A DNA stretch of 64,000 bases from Comamonas badia DSM 17552. Its GTDB lineage: Bacteria; Pseudomonadota; Gammaproteobacteria; Burkholderiales; Burkholderiaceae_C. Under the pieces are notes generated by a model. That model had not been told where the DNA came from, searched no databases, and saw nothing but the letters and a program-made list of their open reading frames with translations. Shown piece by piece: positions 45,445 through 54,583 of the stretch (the stretch's first letter is position 1; the number at the start of each line of letters is the position of its first letter). The DNA lies in assembly GCF_000484635.1 (NCBI RefSeq), contig NZ_AXVM01000006.1:62001-126000 (forward strand). The letters run 5' to 3'. The translations under genes and the position numbers were made by a program.

Positions 45445-46205
45445 TTCAGGCGCGACAGCCGTTCCTTGGCCGCAGTTGCCGCCTCGGACTGCGGGTAGAC
45501 GCGGATCAGGTCCTCCAGCGTCTTGCGCGCGCCCTTGGTGTCCTTGAGTTCGACCTGGCAATTGGCAATGGACAGCGCCGCTTCCGGAGCGCGCGCGTGG
45601 TCAGGCGCGCTGGCCAGCAGCGCCTTGAAGTTATCGATGGCCGCCTGGTAGGCGCGCGTGGCGTATTGCGCGTTGCCAAGCCAGAAACGCGCCGAGGGCA
45701 GGTAGCCGGACTGCGGGTACTTGCCGACAAAACCCTGGAATGCCGTCGCGGCATCGGCAAATTTGCCGGTGCGGAAAACCGCCAAGGCAGCCTCGTAGTC
45801 GTTCTTTTCTGCGGGCTCCGCCTTGAATTCGCGGCCGTCCACCTGCACGGTTTCGGGTTCGAACTTGCGCAGTCGGTCGTCAACGCTCTTGGCGACATCT
45901 TTCTGGCGCTGCTGCAGATCGGTCACGTCGCGGCGCAGCTTTTCGTTCTGTCCGCGCAGATCGGCAAGATCGCCACGCAGCGATTCGATCTGCGCCTGCA
46001 GGTCGAGCAGGCTGCGGCGCAACTGCGCGGAGTCATCGCCCGACCGCTGGCTGCCCTGCTGCAGCTGATCGATGCGCTGGCGCATCTCCAGAATGGCCCG
46101 GCGCGCTTCATCGTCTTCAAACAGCGCCGCATGCGCCGCCGATGCGCCCAGCGCCAGCAGCGCGCATGCGACGGCCAGCCACCAGCGTAGGGTCAATCGC
46201 TGCAT
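45441..46205 (-). CDS. cpoB: Cell division coordinator CpoB (YbgF), TPR protein
   Basis: Periplasmic protein linking the Tol-Pal system to peptidoglycan synthesis; 254 residues. Signal peptide at about 1-26 (AAHA-ALFEDD). A trimerising coiled coil spans about 35-110 (MRQRIDQLQQ, DLRGQNEKLRRDVTDLQQRQ). The C-terminal TPR domain (about 130-254) has YEAALAVFRTGKFADAATAF, YPQSGYLPSARFWLGNAQYA and the AIDNFKALL repeats. It follows pal and precedes tcdA with a 4-base overlap. Confidence 0.96.
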   Translation of the reverse strand: MQRLTLRWWLAVACALLALGASAAHAALFEDDEARRAILEMRQRIDQLQQGSQRSGDDSAQLRRSLLDLQAQIESLRGDLADLRGQNEKLRRDVTDLQQRQKDVAKSVDDRLRKFEPETVQVDGREFKAEPAEKNDYEAALAVFRTGKFADAATAFQGFVGKYPQSGYLPSARFWLGNAQYATRAYQAAIDNFKALLASAPDHARAPEAALSIANCQVELKDTKGARKTLEDLIRVYPQSEAATAAKERLSRLK

Positions 46206-46218
46206 GCACCCGCTCCTT

Positions 46219-46752
46219 TCAGTGGTAGGTCAGCTCAACGCGGCGGTTCTTGGCGAAGGCCTCTTCAGAAGAGCCTTGCACCGCCGGCTTTTCCTTGCCG
46301 AAACTCACCGCTTCCATCTGCGATTCCGGTACACCCAGCAAGCCCAGCGCGCGGCGCACCGCGTCGGCGCGCTTCTGGCCCAGCGCCAGGTTGTACTCGC
46401 GCCCTCCGCGATCGTCGGTATTGCCTTCCAGCGTCACGCGCGTGGCCGTGTGGCTCTTGAGGTAGCGCGCGTGGGCATCGAGCACGGACTGGTATTCGGG
46501 CTTGACCGAATAGCTGTCAAAGCCGAAATAGAGGATGCGCGCCACGCCAACCGGCCCCTGCGCCGTGCCTTGCGTGGCGTTCAGATCGACCGGAGCCACG
46601 CCGCTCTGGCTTGCGCCGTTGCTGCCGCTGGTAGATGCCGCACCCTTGTCTTCAACCGGCGGCTGATTGAGTTTGACGCCCGAACTGCAGCCCACCACCA
46701 GGGCAGCTGCCACCAGGGCCAGAGACATGCGGTTGATACCAAAATTTTTCAC
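46219..46752 (-). CDS. pal: Peptidoglycan-associated lipoprotein Pal
   Basis: Outer-membrane lipoprotein of the Tol-Pal system; 177 residues. The lipoprotein signal ends LVVGC (Cys near residue 21). A Ser/Gly-rich linker follows, then an OmpA-like peptidoglycan-binding domain (about 70-175) with YFGFDSYSV, LEGNTDDRGGREYNLALGQK, RADAVRRAL and the C-terminal KNRRVELTYH. The GTG at 46752 is preferred because GAGAG lies six to eleven bases upstream; an ATG eight codons later is an alternative. It follows tolB after 29 bases. Confidence 0.96.
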   Translation of the reverse strand: MKNFGINRMSLALVAAALVVGCSSGVKLNQPPVEDKGAASTSGSNGASQSGVAPVDLNATQGTAQGPVGVARILYFGFDSYSVKPEYQSVLDAHARYLKSHTATRVTLEGNTDDRGGREYNLALGQKRADAVRRALGLLGVPESQMEAVSFGKEKPAVQGSSEEAFAKNRRVELTYH

Positions 46753-46781
46753 GTTGAACTCTCGCTTGTTTGAAAAAGAAA

Positions 46782-48077
46782 TCATTGCTTCTGGAAAGGG
46801 CCCCACGCCGGCTCGCGGATATCCCCGCTCTGCCCGGCAAGCCTGGCCTTGATCTTGCCGTCCAGCGTCGTCGTCATCAGCATCTCCTTGCCCTGCTGGC
46901 GCGTGGCATAGACGATCAGCTTGCCATTGGGCGCAAAGCTCGGGCTCTCGTCCTCGGTGGTATCGGTGATGGCGTTTGTTGTGTGCGACTTGAGGTCCAT
47001 CACATGCAGCTTGAACGCACCATTGACGCGCGCGATGTAGGCCAGCCACTGCCCATCGGGGCTGATGGCGGGCGAGATGTTGTAATTGCCCTGGAAGGTG
47101 ATGCGCTCGGGATTGCCGCCGTTGGCACCGACGCGGTAGATCTGCGGCGAACCGCCACGATCGCTCACAAAATAAATCATCCCGTCACTGGAGTAGATCG
47201 GTTCGGTATCGATGCCGGCGCTCTGCATCAGCCGCGTGGGCTCTCCCCCGCTGCTGCTGATGGTGTAGAGCTGCGAGCCGCCATCGCGGCTGAGCGTGAC
47301 GGCCAGCGTGCGGCCGTCCGGCGCCCAGGCCGGCGCGCTGTTGGAGCCGCGGAAATTGGCGATCAGCCGCCGCCGTCCGGTGGCGATATCGTGCACGTAG
47401 ACCACGGGCTTGCGCGACTCGAACGACACGTAGGCCAGTTGGGTACCCGAAGGCGACCAGGCGGGCGAAATGATGGGCTCGGGGCTGGAAAGCGCCGACT
47501 GCGCATTCTCGCCATCGGCATCGGCCACCCACAGGCTGTAGCGATTGCCCACCTTGGTGACGTAGGCGATGCGGGTGGAAAAAATGCCACGCTCGCCAGT
47601 GAGTTTTTCATAGATGTAATCCGCAATGCGGTGCGCCACCAGGCGCAGATCGGCGCGGGTGACGGTGTAGCTCTGACCACTCAGATCCTGCCCGCGCACC
47701 ACATCCCAGAGGCGAAAGCGCGTATCCCAGCGTCCGTCGGCCAACTGGGTGATGCTGCCCACGCTCAGCGCATCGGCCTTGCGCTCGCGCCATTGCGACA
47801 AATCGGGGCGGGAGGTTTCATCCAGCTGGGCACCGGACGCATCCACACCGATGAAGCGCCCGCTGCGCTCCAGATCGGCCAGGACGATCTGCGAAATTTT
47901 CTGCGGCGAGGCTTCCTCGCCCCGCAATGGCGGGACGGCGACCGGCATCTGGGTCAGGCCTACACCGGTGATTTCAACGCGAAATTGCGCCATTGCCGGT
48001 GCCGCGGCAGCGAGCGCCGCAGCAGCCAGCCACTGGCGCCTGGAAGGGGAGAGCTGGGAGGGGGGGGCAGAAATCAT
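46782..48077 (-). CDS. tolB: Tol-Pal system beta-propeller protein TolB
   Basis: Periplasmic TolB, 431 residues. The signal peptide (about 1-31) contains SRRQWLAAAALAAAAPAMAQ, a good twin-arginine motif, so Tat export is possible rather than the Sec route of the E. coli protein. The N-terminal domain (about 32-170) includes FRVEITGVGLTQMPVAVPPL, and the six-bladed propeller follows with repeats such as ISPAWSPSGTQLAYVSFES and SPAISPDGQWLAYIA. It heads tolB-pal-cpoB-tcdA; tolQRA are outside the window. It is divergent from msbA. Confidence 0.97.
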   Translation of the reverse strand: MISAPPSQLSPSRRQWLAAAALAAAAPAMAQFRVEITGVGLTQMPVAVPPLRGEEASPQKISQIVLADLERSGRFIGVDASGAQLDETSRPDLSQWRERKADALSVGSITQLADGRWDTRFRLWDVVRGQDLSGQSYTVTRADLRLVAHRIADYIYEKLTGERGIFSTRIAYVTKVGNRYSLWVADADGENAQSALSSPEPIISPAWSPSGTQLAYVSFESRKPVVYVHDIATGRRRLIANFRGSNSAPAWAPDGRTLAVTLSRDGGSQLYTISSSGGEPTRLMQSAGIDTEPIYSSDGMIYFVSDRGGSPQIYRVGANGGNPERITFQGNYNISPAISPDGQWLAYIARVNGAFKLHVMDLKSHTTNAITDTTEDESPSFAPNGKLIVYATRQQGKEMLMTTTLDGKIKARLAGQSGDIREPAWGPFQKQ

Positions 48078-48194
48078 CACAAGCAGTGACTCGCAAAAGC
48101 CTTCAGACAAAGCGTTGAATGTTACACATAGCGTAGCAAACCATGTGACAAACTGTGCCGCTCAGCAACCACCCCAACGTAAAATTTGCAATCA

Positions 48195-49967
48195 ATGCAA
48201 GACCATGATTCTACTGCGAGCCCGCTGGCGCCGCCGGCCCAGCCGCTAGGCATGCGCCTCAGGCGTCTGCGGCCCTACTTCGGCGACCAGCGTCTGGAAT
48301 GGATCGTGGCCCTGCTCACCACGATGGTGGCGGCGGCTACCGAACCGCTGATCCCGGCACTGCTCAAGCCCCTGCTGGATGAGGGATTCACCGAAGGATC
48401 GCTGCCGCTGTGGCTGGTGCCCGTGGCCATCATCGGCGTGTTCCTGATTCGGGGCGTGGCGCAGTTCACGGGCAAGTACGCACTGGCGCGCATCGCCAAC
48501 GAGGGCATGGTGCGCCTGCGCGCGGCACTCTTCGACCGTTTGCTGGCTGCCCGCATGGACATCTTCGAGCGCCAATCGGCCAGCACGCTCTCCAACACCG
48601 TGGTGTATGAAGTGCAGAACGGCTTCACCGTGCTGGTGCAGGCGGTGCTGGGCGCATCGCGCGACGGGTTTACCGTGATCGCGCTGCTGGGCTACCTGCT
48701 CTACCTGAACTGGCAATTGACGCTGATCGTCGCCTTCATGGTGCCAGCGGTGGCCTGGGTGATGACGACGCTGTCCAAACGCCTGTACCGCATCACCCGC
48801 GCCAGCCAGGGCGCCACCGACGACCTGGCCTATGTGGTCGAAGAAAACGTGCTCGCGCACCGCGTGGTGCGGCTGCACGGTGCGCAGGCGCAGGAAGCAA
48901 GCCGCTTCGGGCTGCTGAGCGAGCGGCTGCGGCAGCTGGCGATGAAATCCACCGTCGCCTCGGGCGCCATGACGCCGGCCATCCAGCTGCTGGCCGCCGC
49001 CGCATTGTCCACCGTGATCTGCATTGCGTTGTGGCAGGGGCGCGGCAACAGCGCGCAAGCCGTGAGCGTCGGCGGTTTTGCGGCCTTCATAGCGGCCATG
49101 CTGATGCTGATTTCTCCCATCAAGCGCCTGGCCGATATCGCCAATCCGATCACGCGCGGCGTTGCGGCCCTGGAACGCGGGCAAAGCCTGCTGGACAAGA
49201 CACAGCCTGAAGACGAAGGCAATTACCAAGGCGGGCGAGCCCGCGGCGCGATCGAGCTGCGAGACGTGCGCGTGTGCTACGGCGGCAAGCAGATCTTCGC
49301 GCTCGACGGCATCACGCTTGCCGTGAAGCCGGGTGAAGTGGTGGCGCTGGTAGGCCCATCGGGGGCGGGCAAGAGCACGCTGGTCAACCTGTTGCCGCGA
49401 TTCATCACGCCCGATGGCGGCAGCATCACGCTGGACGGCGTGGCGCTGCAGGATTGGACCCTGCGCAGCCTGCGCCAGCAATTTGCGCTGGTGAGCCAGG
49501 ACGTGGTGATGTTCAACACCAGCATCGCCGCCAACGTGGCGCTGGGCACGACCATTGACGAAGCACGCGTGCAGCGCAGTCTGGAAGCGGCCAACCTGGC
49601 CGAGCATGTGGCGACGCTGGCACAGGGCATGCATACCGAGGTGGGGCACAACGCCACGCAGCTCTCGGGCGGACAGCGCCAGCGGCTGGCGATTGCGCGC
49701 GCGCTCTACAGGGATGCGCCCATCCTGATCCTGGACGAGGCGACCTCGGCGCTGGATACGACGTCGGAGCGCCTGGTGCAGCAGGCGCTGCAGCGGCTGA
49801 TGCATGGGCGCACGACACTGATCATCGCGCACCGCCTCTCCACGATCGAGCATGCCGACCGCGTCATCGTGATGGAGCATGGCCGCATCGCCGAGCAGGG
49901 CACGCATGCCGAGTTGCTGGCCGCTGGCGGGCTGTATGCGCGGCTCAGGTCGGCTGGGCACCCGTAG
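48195..49967 (+). CDS. msbA: Lipid A export ABC transporter MsbA
   Basis: Inner-membrane flippase for core-lipid A; 590 residues. The six-helix domain (about 15-325) includes FIRGVAQF-like helix 2 region GVFLIRGVAQFTGKYALARI and the coupling motifs LYRITRASQGATDDLAYVVE and LISPIKRLADI. The ATPase follows with Walker A GPSGAGKSTLVNL (near 380), signature LSGGQRQRLAIARAL (near 485), Walker B ILILDEATSALD and switch His IIAHRLST. The ATG at 48195 is chosen over the TTG nine bases upstream; no strong ribosome binding site is visible. No lpxK follows, unlike E. coli. Confidence 0.94.
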   Translation: MQDHDSTASPLAPPAQPLGMRLRRLRPYFGDQRLEWIVALLTTMVAAATEPLIPALLKPLLDEGFTEGSLPLWLVPVAIIGVFLIRGVAQFTGKYALARIANEGMVRLRAALFDRLLAARMDIFERQSASTLSNTVVYEVQNGFTVLVQAVLGASRDGFTVIALLGYLLYLNWQLTLIVAFMVPAVAWVMTTLSKRLYRITRASQGATDDLAYVVEENVLAHRVVRLHGAQAQEASRFGLLSERLRQLAMKSTVASGAMTPAIQLLAAAALSTVICIALWQGRGNSAQAVSVGGFAAFIAAMLMLISPIKRLADIANPITRGVAALERGQSLLDKTQPEDEGNYQGGRARGAIELRDVRVCYGGKQIFALDGITLAVKPGEVVALVGPSGAGKSTLVNLLPRFITPDGGSITLDGVALQDWTLRSLRQQFALVSQDVVMFNTSIAANVALGTTIDEARVQRSLEAANLAEHVATLAQGMHTEVGHNATQLSGGQRQRLAIARALYRDAPILILDEATSALDTTSERLVQQALQRLMHGRTTLIIAHRLSTIEHADRVIVMEHGRIAEQGTHAELLAAGGLYARLRSAGHP

Positions 49968-49970
49968 CCA

Positions 49971-50651
49971 CTACCACTGCCCCTTGTTGGGCCGCTGCTG
50001 CTGCAGGGCGCGCACGATGTCCTGCACCAGGCCGTCGCGCTCGGCCTTGCGCGCGAAGTCGGCAGCCGTGAGGCCCAGCTGGTTCTTGATCGTGGGATCG
50101 GCCCCCTCCTGCAGCAGCAGACGGGCGACGTCGATCTCGCCGTATTGCGCCGCCATCATCAGCGGCGTGGTGCCGTTGGGCGAGCCGGCGTCGATGTAGG
50201 CCGAATGCTCCAGCAGCAGACGCACCATGGCCTGGGCGGTATCCGCACTGCCGCTGGCGGCGTAGTGCAGCGGCGTCCAGCCCGTCTTGTTCACGTCGGC
50301 GTCGCGCGCGATCAAGGTGCGTGCCGCCTCCAGATTGCCGCGCAGCGCCGCCATCATCAGCGCGCTCTCGTCCTTGGCATTGCGCGCTTCGACCTTGAGC
50401 TTGCGATTCGCCAGAAGCACGGCTGCCACCTTGCGTGAATCCTTGTCCAGCGCAACGATGATTGCCGGCTGGCGGTGGGAGTCGCGCGCGTTCGGATCAA
50501 ACCCGCGGCGCAGCAAGTCTGCGATCGTGCGGTCGTCGTCCAGTTCGATGGCCTTGAAAAAGTCTTCATACGCGCCTGCGCTGGCGACCGGTGCCAGCAG
50601 CGCCAGCGATGCCAGCGATGCCAGGAGCAGCAGACGCCTGCGCGCCGTCAC
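49971..50651 (-). CDS. Ankyrin-repeat periplasmic protein
   Basis: A 226-residue protein with a signal peptide (about 1-23, LLLLASLASLALLAPVASAG) and about five ankyrin repeats: DDDRTIADLLRRGFDPNARD, ARNAKDESALMMAALRGNLE, WTPLHYAASGSADTAQAMVR, NGTTPLMMAAQYGEIDVARL and LLQEGADPTIKNQLGLTAAD. Ankyrin repeats mediate protein contacts; the partner is unknown. The GTG at 50651 overlaps the tatD stop (GTGA). It is last in the minus-strand cluster mltG-tmk-holB-pilZ-tatD-ank, an order common in this group. Confidence 0.9.
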   Translation of the reverse strand: MTARRRLLLLASLASLALLAPVASAGAYEDFFKAIELDDDRTIADLLRRGFDPNARDSHRQPAIIVALDKDSRKVAAVLLANRKLKVEARNAKDESALMMAALRGNLEAARTLIARDADVNKTGWTPLHYAASGSADTAQAMVRLLLEHSAYIDAGSPNGTTPLMMAAQYGEIDVARLLLQEGADPTIKNQLGLTAADFARKAERDGLVQDIVRALQQQRPNKGQW

Positions 50652-51457
50652 GCCGCCGTGCCTTTCAGGAAAAGCCGCTCGAAGTTGCGGCTGGTGGCCT
50701 GCGCAATCTCGGTGATGTCCACGCCGCGCACCTGCGCCACCTGCTGCGCCACATACGGCACATAGGCGGGGCTGTTGGGCTTGCCGCGCATGGGTACGGG
50801 TGCCAGGTAAGGGCTGTCGGTCTCGATCAGCATGCGGTCGATCGGCACGAAGGCCGCCACTTCGCGCAGATCCTGCGACTTCTTGAAGGTGACGATGCCG
50901 GAAAACGAAATATGGAAACCCAGATCCAGTGCGGCGCGCGCGACTTCCATGCTTTCGGTGAAGCAGTGAAACACGCCGCCGGCACTGCCCGCACCGCCGT
51001 CCTCGCCTTCGTCCCGCAGGATGGCGAGCGTGTCTTCGCTCGCGCTGCGCGTGTGGATCACCAGCGGTCGGTCCGCCCTGCGCGCGGCGCGGATGTGCAT
51101 GCGAAAGCGCTCGCGCTGCCATTCAAGGTCTGCCACGCTGCGGCCGCCCTTGCGTTCATCGAGCTGGTAGTAGTCCAGCCCGGTTTCTCCCACCGCGACG
51201 ACACGCGGCAGCACCGCCAGGCGCGCAAGTGCCTCGGCACTGGGCTCGGTCATGTCTTCGGTCTCGGGATGTACGCCCACGCTGGCCCAGAAGTTGTCAT
51301 GGTCAAGCGCGAGCTGGTGCACCTCAGGGAATTCCTCCATCGTGGTGCAGATACACAGCGCACGGTCCACCTGTGCCTGCGCCATCGCCGCGCGGATGGC
51401 GCTCAGCTGCGGACGCAGCCCGAGGTCGTTCAAATGGCAGTGGGAATCGACAAACAT
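50648..51457 (-). CDS. TatD-family metal-dependent hydrolase/DNase
   Basis: Cytosolic TIM-barrel hydrolase, 269 residues. Metal-binding DSHCHLND at residues 4-11, GETGLDYYQL near 93-102, VIHTRSA near 130, FHCFTES near 160 and the terminal ETDSPYLAP near 215 are family signatures. It resembles YcfH, which in E. coli also lies beside holB. The YcfH group has 3'-5' exonuclease or deoxyribonuclease-like activity, but the physiological role is uncertain. It follows the PilZ gene after 43 bases. Confidence 0.95.
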   Translation of the reverse strand: MFVDSHCHLNDLGLRPQLSAIRAAMAQAQVDRALCICTTMEEFPEVHQLALDHDNFWASVGVHPETEDMTEPSAEALARLAVLPRVVAVGETGLDYYQLDERKGGRSVADLEWQRERFRMHIRAARRADRPLVIHTRSASEDTLAILRDEGEDGGAGSAGGVFHCFTESMEVARAALDLGFHISFSGIVTFKKSQDLREVAAFVPIDRMLIETDSPYLAPVPMRGKPNSPAYVPYVAQQVAQVRGVDITEIAQATSRNFERLFLKGTAA

Positions 51458-51500
51458 GGTTCACGCCGCACGCAGGCTGCGTGCCAGGTGGCAAGGGCAT

Positions 51501-51860
51501 TCAAATGGTCTGCGTCGGCTTGTCCGAACCCAGCAGCGCGCCGAGGATTTCCTCGATCTTGAGCTTGAGCTGACGCGCCTTGTCGTCGTCCGGAAAACGC
51601 ACGCCCACGCCTTGGGTGCGGCCGCCGCCGGCGCGCGCGGGGTTGACCCACGCCACCTTGCCGGCAATGGGGTAGCGCTGCGGCTGCTCGGGCAGCGAGA
51701 GCAGCACGTAGACATCGTCACCCAGCCGGTATTCGCGCGTGGTCGGCACGAAGATGCCCCCTTCGGCAAACAGCGGGATGAACGACGCGTGCAGCATCGC
51801 CTTGTCCTTGATGTTGAGCTGCATCACGCTGGGGCGCGGTGCATTGGCGGGGGTAGCCAT
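51501..51860 (-). CDS. PilZ-domain protein
   Basis: A 119-residue single-domain protein. SVMQLNIKDKAMLHASFIPL, AEGGIFVPTTREYRLGDDVY and LPEQPQRYPIAGKVAWVNPA, then GVGVRFPDDD, match the short PilZ type (P. aeruginosa PilZ itself), which acts in type IV pilus assembly with PilB and FimX-like partners. The canonical c-di-GMP-binding RxxxR is not evident, as in that protein. The position between holB and tatD also matches pilZ in Pseudomonas and Xanthomonas. Confidence 0.9.
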   Translation of the reverse strand: MATPANAPRPSVMQLNIKDKAMLHASFIPLFAEGGIFVPTTREYRLGDDVYVLLSLPEQPQRYPIAGKVAWVNPARAGGGRTQGVGVRFPDDDKARQLKLKIEEILGALLGSDKPTQTI

Positions 51861-51871
51861 GTCGGTGTGTG

Positions 51872-52900
51872 TCAGCGGCGGTTCGAGTGATCGGAGTTTA
51901 GGGCATGGCCCAGAGTTTCGCGCGCCTGGGCGGTGAGGGCTTCGAGCATCAGGCCCGCGTTGAAAGGATGCTCTGCCGTGCGTGCCTGCTCGCGCAGCAG
52001 CGCGGCCCAGCGGGTGAGCACGGAGATGGAGGGCAATCGCGCGGGCGGCGGCAGGTCCGCGGCGGCGAAGTAGCGCGGCGCGGCGCCCACGCGCTGCGCC
52101 AGCGCATCGTGGCAAAGCTTTTGCAGCACCTCGACCGCCCGCGGCGGTTCCATGCCGGCCAGCGCCGTCGCATCGCCGCGCGCGAGCGCCTGCGGCAGGC
52201 GCGCCCATACCTGCGGACTGCCGCCGGCCTGCGCCTGCACCAGTGCATCCGCCGGCCGCCCACCTGCAGCACGCAGCCACACCGGCGCAGCATCCGCCGC
52301 CACGCCCTGCGCGACCAGCCAGGCCCGCGCTTCGGCCTCTGCAGGCCACTGCAGGGCATGGGCCTGGCAGCGGCTGCGGATCGTGGGCAGCAACTGGTGC
52401 GCGGCCTCGCTCGCCAGCACGAAACGCACGTCGCCCGGCGGTTCTTCCAGGGTTTTGAGCAAGGCATTGGCCGTGACGGCATTCATCTGCTCGGCCGGGT
52501 ACACCAGCACCGCCTTGCCGCGCCCGCGGGCGCTGGTGCGCTGGGCAAACTCCACTGCGTCGCGCATTGCATCGACGCGAATTTCTCGGCTGGGTTTGCG
52601 CTTTTTTTCGTCGATGTCAGTCTGGGCCTTTTCCGGCAGTGGCCAGCCCAGCTGCTGCATCTGCACCTCGGGCATGAGCACGCGCAGATCGGCATGGGTG
52701 CGCACCGCGATGCCGTGACAACTGGCGCATTGGCCACAGGCGCCATGGGATGTGGGTGCATCGCACAGCCAGGCGCGCACCAGCTCCAGCGCCAGTGCGT
52801 ATTGCCCCAGCCCCGAAGGGCCATGCAGCAGCCAGGCATGGCCGCGCTGCGCCAGCAGCTGGCCGCGCTGGCGCGCAATCCAGGGGGCCGCTTCAGCCAT
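51872..52900 (-). CDS. holB: DNA polymerase III subunit delta'
   Basis: Clamp-loader subunit; 342 residues. AAA+ fold with a P-loop [10 protein letters not shown] where the usual Lys is Gln, consistent with delta' not hydrolysing ATP. The zinc module CGQCASCHG with an upstream Cys (WLCDAP) is near 45-65. Then come [20 protein letters not shown] and the sensor-1 region [20 protein letters not shown]. The start at 52900 overlaps the tmk stop by eight bases. The C-terminal domain (about 220-340) is alanine-rich and helical. Confidence 0.95.
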   Translation of the reverse strand: MAEAAPWIARQRGQLLAQRGHAWLLHGPSGLGQYALALELVRAWLCDAPTSHGACGQCASCHGIAVRTHADLRVLMPEVQMQQLGWPLPEKAQTDIDEKKRKPSREIRVDAMRDAVEFAQRTSARGRGKAVLVYPAEQMNAVTANALLKTLEEPPGDVRFVLASEAAHQLLPTIRSRCQAHALQWPAEAEARAWLVAQGVAADAAPVWLRAAGGRPADALVQAQAGGSPQVWARLPQALARGDATALAGMEPPRAVEVLQKLCHDALAQRVGAAPRYFAAADLPPPARLPSISVLTRWAALLREQARTAEHPFNAGLMLEALTAQARETLGHALNSDHSNRR

Positions 52901-53552
52901 GCGGACCTGCTCCCAGCCAGCCGCGTGCCGCAACGGCCGCCAGCACCTGCGCAGCCACCTGCTCGCGTTCCAGTGCAGCATCGATGCGGGCAATGCGCTG
53001 CGGTGCCTGCGCTGCGCGATCGGCATAGCCCTGCGCCACACGGCTGAAAAACGCCAGCGGCTCGGACTCAAACCGATCCGGCGCGCGTGCATCCGCCAGC
53101 CGCGCTGCGGCCACCATGGGGGGCAGGTCAAACCATAGCGTCACATCCGGGCTCAACATCAAATCGCCATTTAGCCCAATACCAGTCTGTACCAATAGCT
53201 CCATATATGATAGTACTTCACCATCAAACCCGCGCCCTGCGCCCTGATAAGCAAAGGTGGCGTCCGTGAACCGGTCACACAACACCACCTGACCCTTGGC
53301 CAGCGCCGGGCCAATGACCTGGCGCAGATGGTCGCGCCGCGCGGCAAAGGCCAGCAGCACCTCGGTCAGCGCATCCATGGGTTCGTGCAGCAGCAGTTCG
53401 CGCAGCTTTTCGGCCAGCGGCGTACCGCCGGGCTCACGCGTCAGCACCACCTCGCGCCCGGCGCTGCGCAAGGCGTCGGCGAGCAGCGCGATATGCGAGG
53501 ATTTGCCCGCACCATCGATGCCCTCGAAGGTGATGAAGAGCCCCCGGCTCAT
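52893..53552 (-). CDS. tmk: Thymidylate kinase
   Basis: Phosphorylates dTMP to dTDP; 219 residues, a little longer than the usual 205-213. P-loop [12 protein letters not shown] at 8-19, the DR-x motif [17 protein letters not shown] near 92, and [15 protein letters not shown] near 38. The stretch [20 protein letters not shown] (about 118-137) carries an apparent insertion relative to usual thymidylate kinases and is encoded by an AT-rich patch (53150-53215) resembling a dispersed repeat. It overlaps the mltG stop (ATGA). Confidence 0.96.
   Translation of the reverse strand: MSRGLFITFEGIDGAGKSSHIALLADALRSAGREVVLTREPGGTPLAEKLRELLLHEPMDALTEVLLAFAARRDHLRQVIGPALAKGQVVLCDRFTDATFAYQGAGRGFDGEVLSYMELLVQTGIGLNGDLMLSPDVTLWFDLPPMVAAARLADARAPDRFESEPLAFFSRVAQGYADRAAQAPQRIARIDAALEREQVAAQVLAAVAARGWLGAGPHG
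53150..53215 (-). repeat. AT-rich repeat-like patch inside tmk
   Basis: This 66-base stretch has far lower GC than its surroundings and on the plus strand reads ATCAAATCGCCATTTAGCCC and later CCAATAGCTCC. It recalls a degenerated copy of the AGCGCT/AGCTATC repeat in inverted layout. It falls exactly where the thymidylate kinase has extra residues. The link is inference. Confidence 0.4.
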
Positions 53553-54538
53553 TTGCCGCCCCGCTGGTAGCGATTGACCGCCTTGTTGTGCTGGTCCAGC
53601 GTGGCGCTGAACTGGCTGCTGCCATCACCACGCGCTACAAAATACAGCGCTTTCGTGGACTCAGGCTGCACGGCTGCCAGCAGCGCCGCGCGGCCCGGCA
53701 TCGCAATCGGCGTCGGCGGCAGGCCGGCGCGCGTGTAGGTGTTGTAGGGCGTGTCGGTCTGCAGATCGCGTTTGCGCAGGTTGCCATCGAACTGCGCGCC
53801 CAAGCCGTAGATCACGCTCGGGTCGGTCTGCAGCAGCATGCCCGCGCGCAGCCGGTTGATGAAGACGCCGGCGATTTGCGCGCGGTCTTGCGCGCGGCCG
53901 GTCTCCTTCTCCACCAGGCTGGCCAGGATGAGCGCCTGATCAGCCGATGCGAGCGGCAGGCCCGGCGCGCGCGCCGCCCACGCGGCATCCAGGCGCTTGT
54001 CCATCTGCCGCATCGCGCGGCGCAGTACCGCGATATCACTGCTGCCCTTGGCGTAGGCATAGGTGTCGGGAAAGAACCGGCCCTCGGGCGACACACCCGC
54101 ACGCCCCAGGGCAGCCATCAGCGCGGCGTCATCCATGCCCCGCGTATCCGGCTTGAGGCTGTCGGCATGCGCCAGCGCCGCGCGCACCTGGCGCATGTTC
54201 CAGCCTTCGATCAGCATGACGGTGCGCATGGTGGCATCGCCGCGCACCAGCTTTTGCAACAACTGCACCGGCGTCGTCCCGGCGGGAATCTCGTAATTGC
54301 CCGCCTTGATCTGCCGATCTTCGCCTGAGAGCCGAAACCACAGCCACAGCAGGCGCGGCGGCACCTGCAGGCCCGCCTGCGCCGCCGCCTGAGCGACGGC
54401 GCGCGGCGTGGCGCCAGGCTCCACTTCAAGTTCGATCGCTGCTGCGCCGCCCGACGCCATTGGCGCATGCAGCCACCAAGCGGCTGCACCCGCCACGGCA
54501 GCGGCAACGAAAATCAGCACGAGAAAAAAACGGCGCAT
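53549..54538 (-). CDS. mltG: Endolytic murein transglycosylase MltG
   Basis: Inner-membrane lytic transglycosylase that cuts nascent glycan strands; 329 residues. An N-terminal helix (about 3-24, [20 protein letters not shown]) anchors it. A LysM-like part follows ([18 protein letters not shown]), then the YceG domain with [22 protein letters not shown], and [11 protein letters not shown] containing the catalytic Glu near 211; [10 protein letters not shown] and [13 protein letters not shown] complete the site. It is first in the cluster and overlaps tmk. Confidence 0.96.
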   Translation of the reverse strand: MRRFFLVLIFVAAAVAGAAAWWLHAPMASGGAAAIELEVEPGATPRAVAQAAAQAGLQVPPRLLWLWFRLSGEDRQIKAGNYEIPAGTTPVQLLQKLVRGDATMRTVMLIEGWNMRQVRAALAHADSLKPDTRGMDDAALMAALGRAGVSPEGRFFPDTYAYAKGSSDIAVLRRAMRQMDKRLDAAWAARAPGLPLASADQALILASLVEKETGRAQDRAQIAGVFINRLRAGMLLQTDPSVIYGLGAQFDGNLRKRDLQTDTPYNTYTRAGLPPTPIAMPGRAALLAAVQPESTKALYFVARGDGSSQFSATLDQHNKAVNRYQRGGK

Positions 54539-54583
54539 CGCGCATCAGCGGGCGAAGAGGCAATCGGTCATCATAATGGACAC

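Noticed and set aside
52860-52900. holB P-loop Lys to Gln change as a damaging mutation
   Set aside because: Delta' subunits normally lack ATPase activity and often have altered P-loops, so this is expected.
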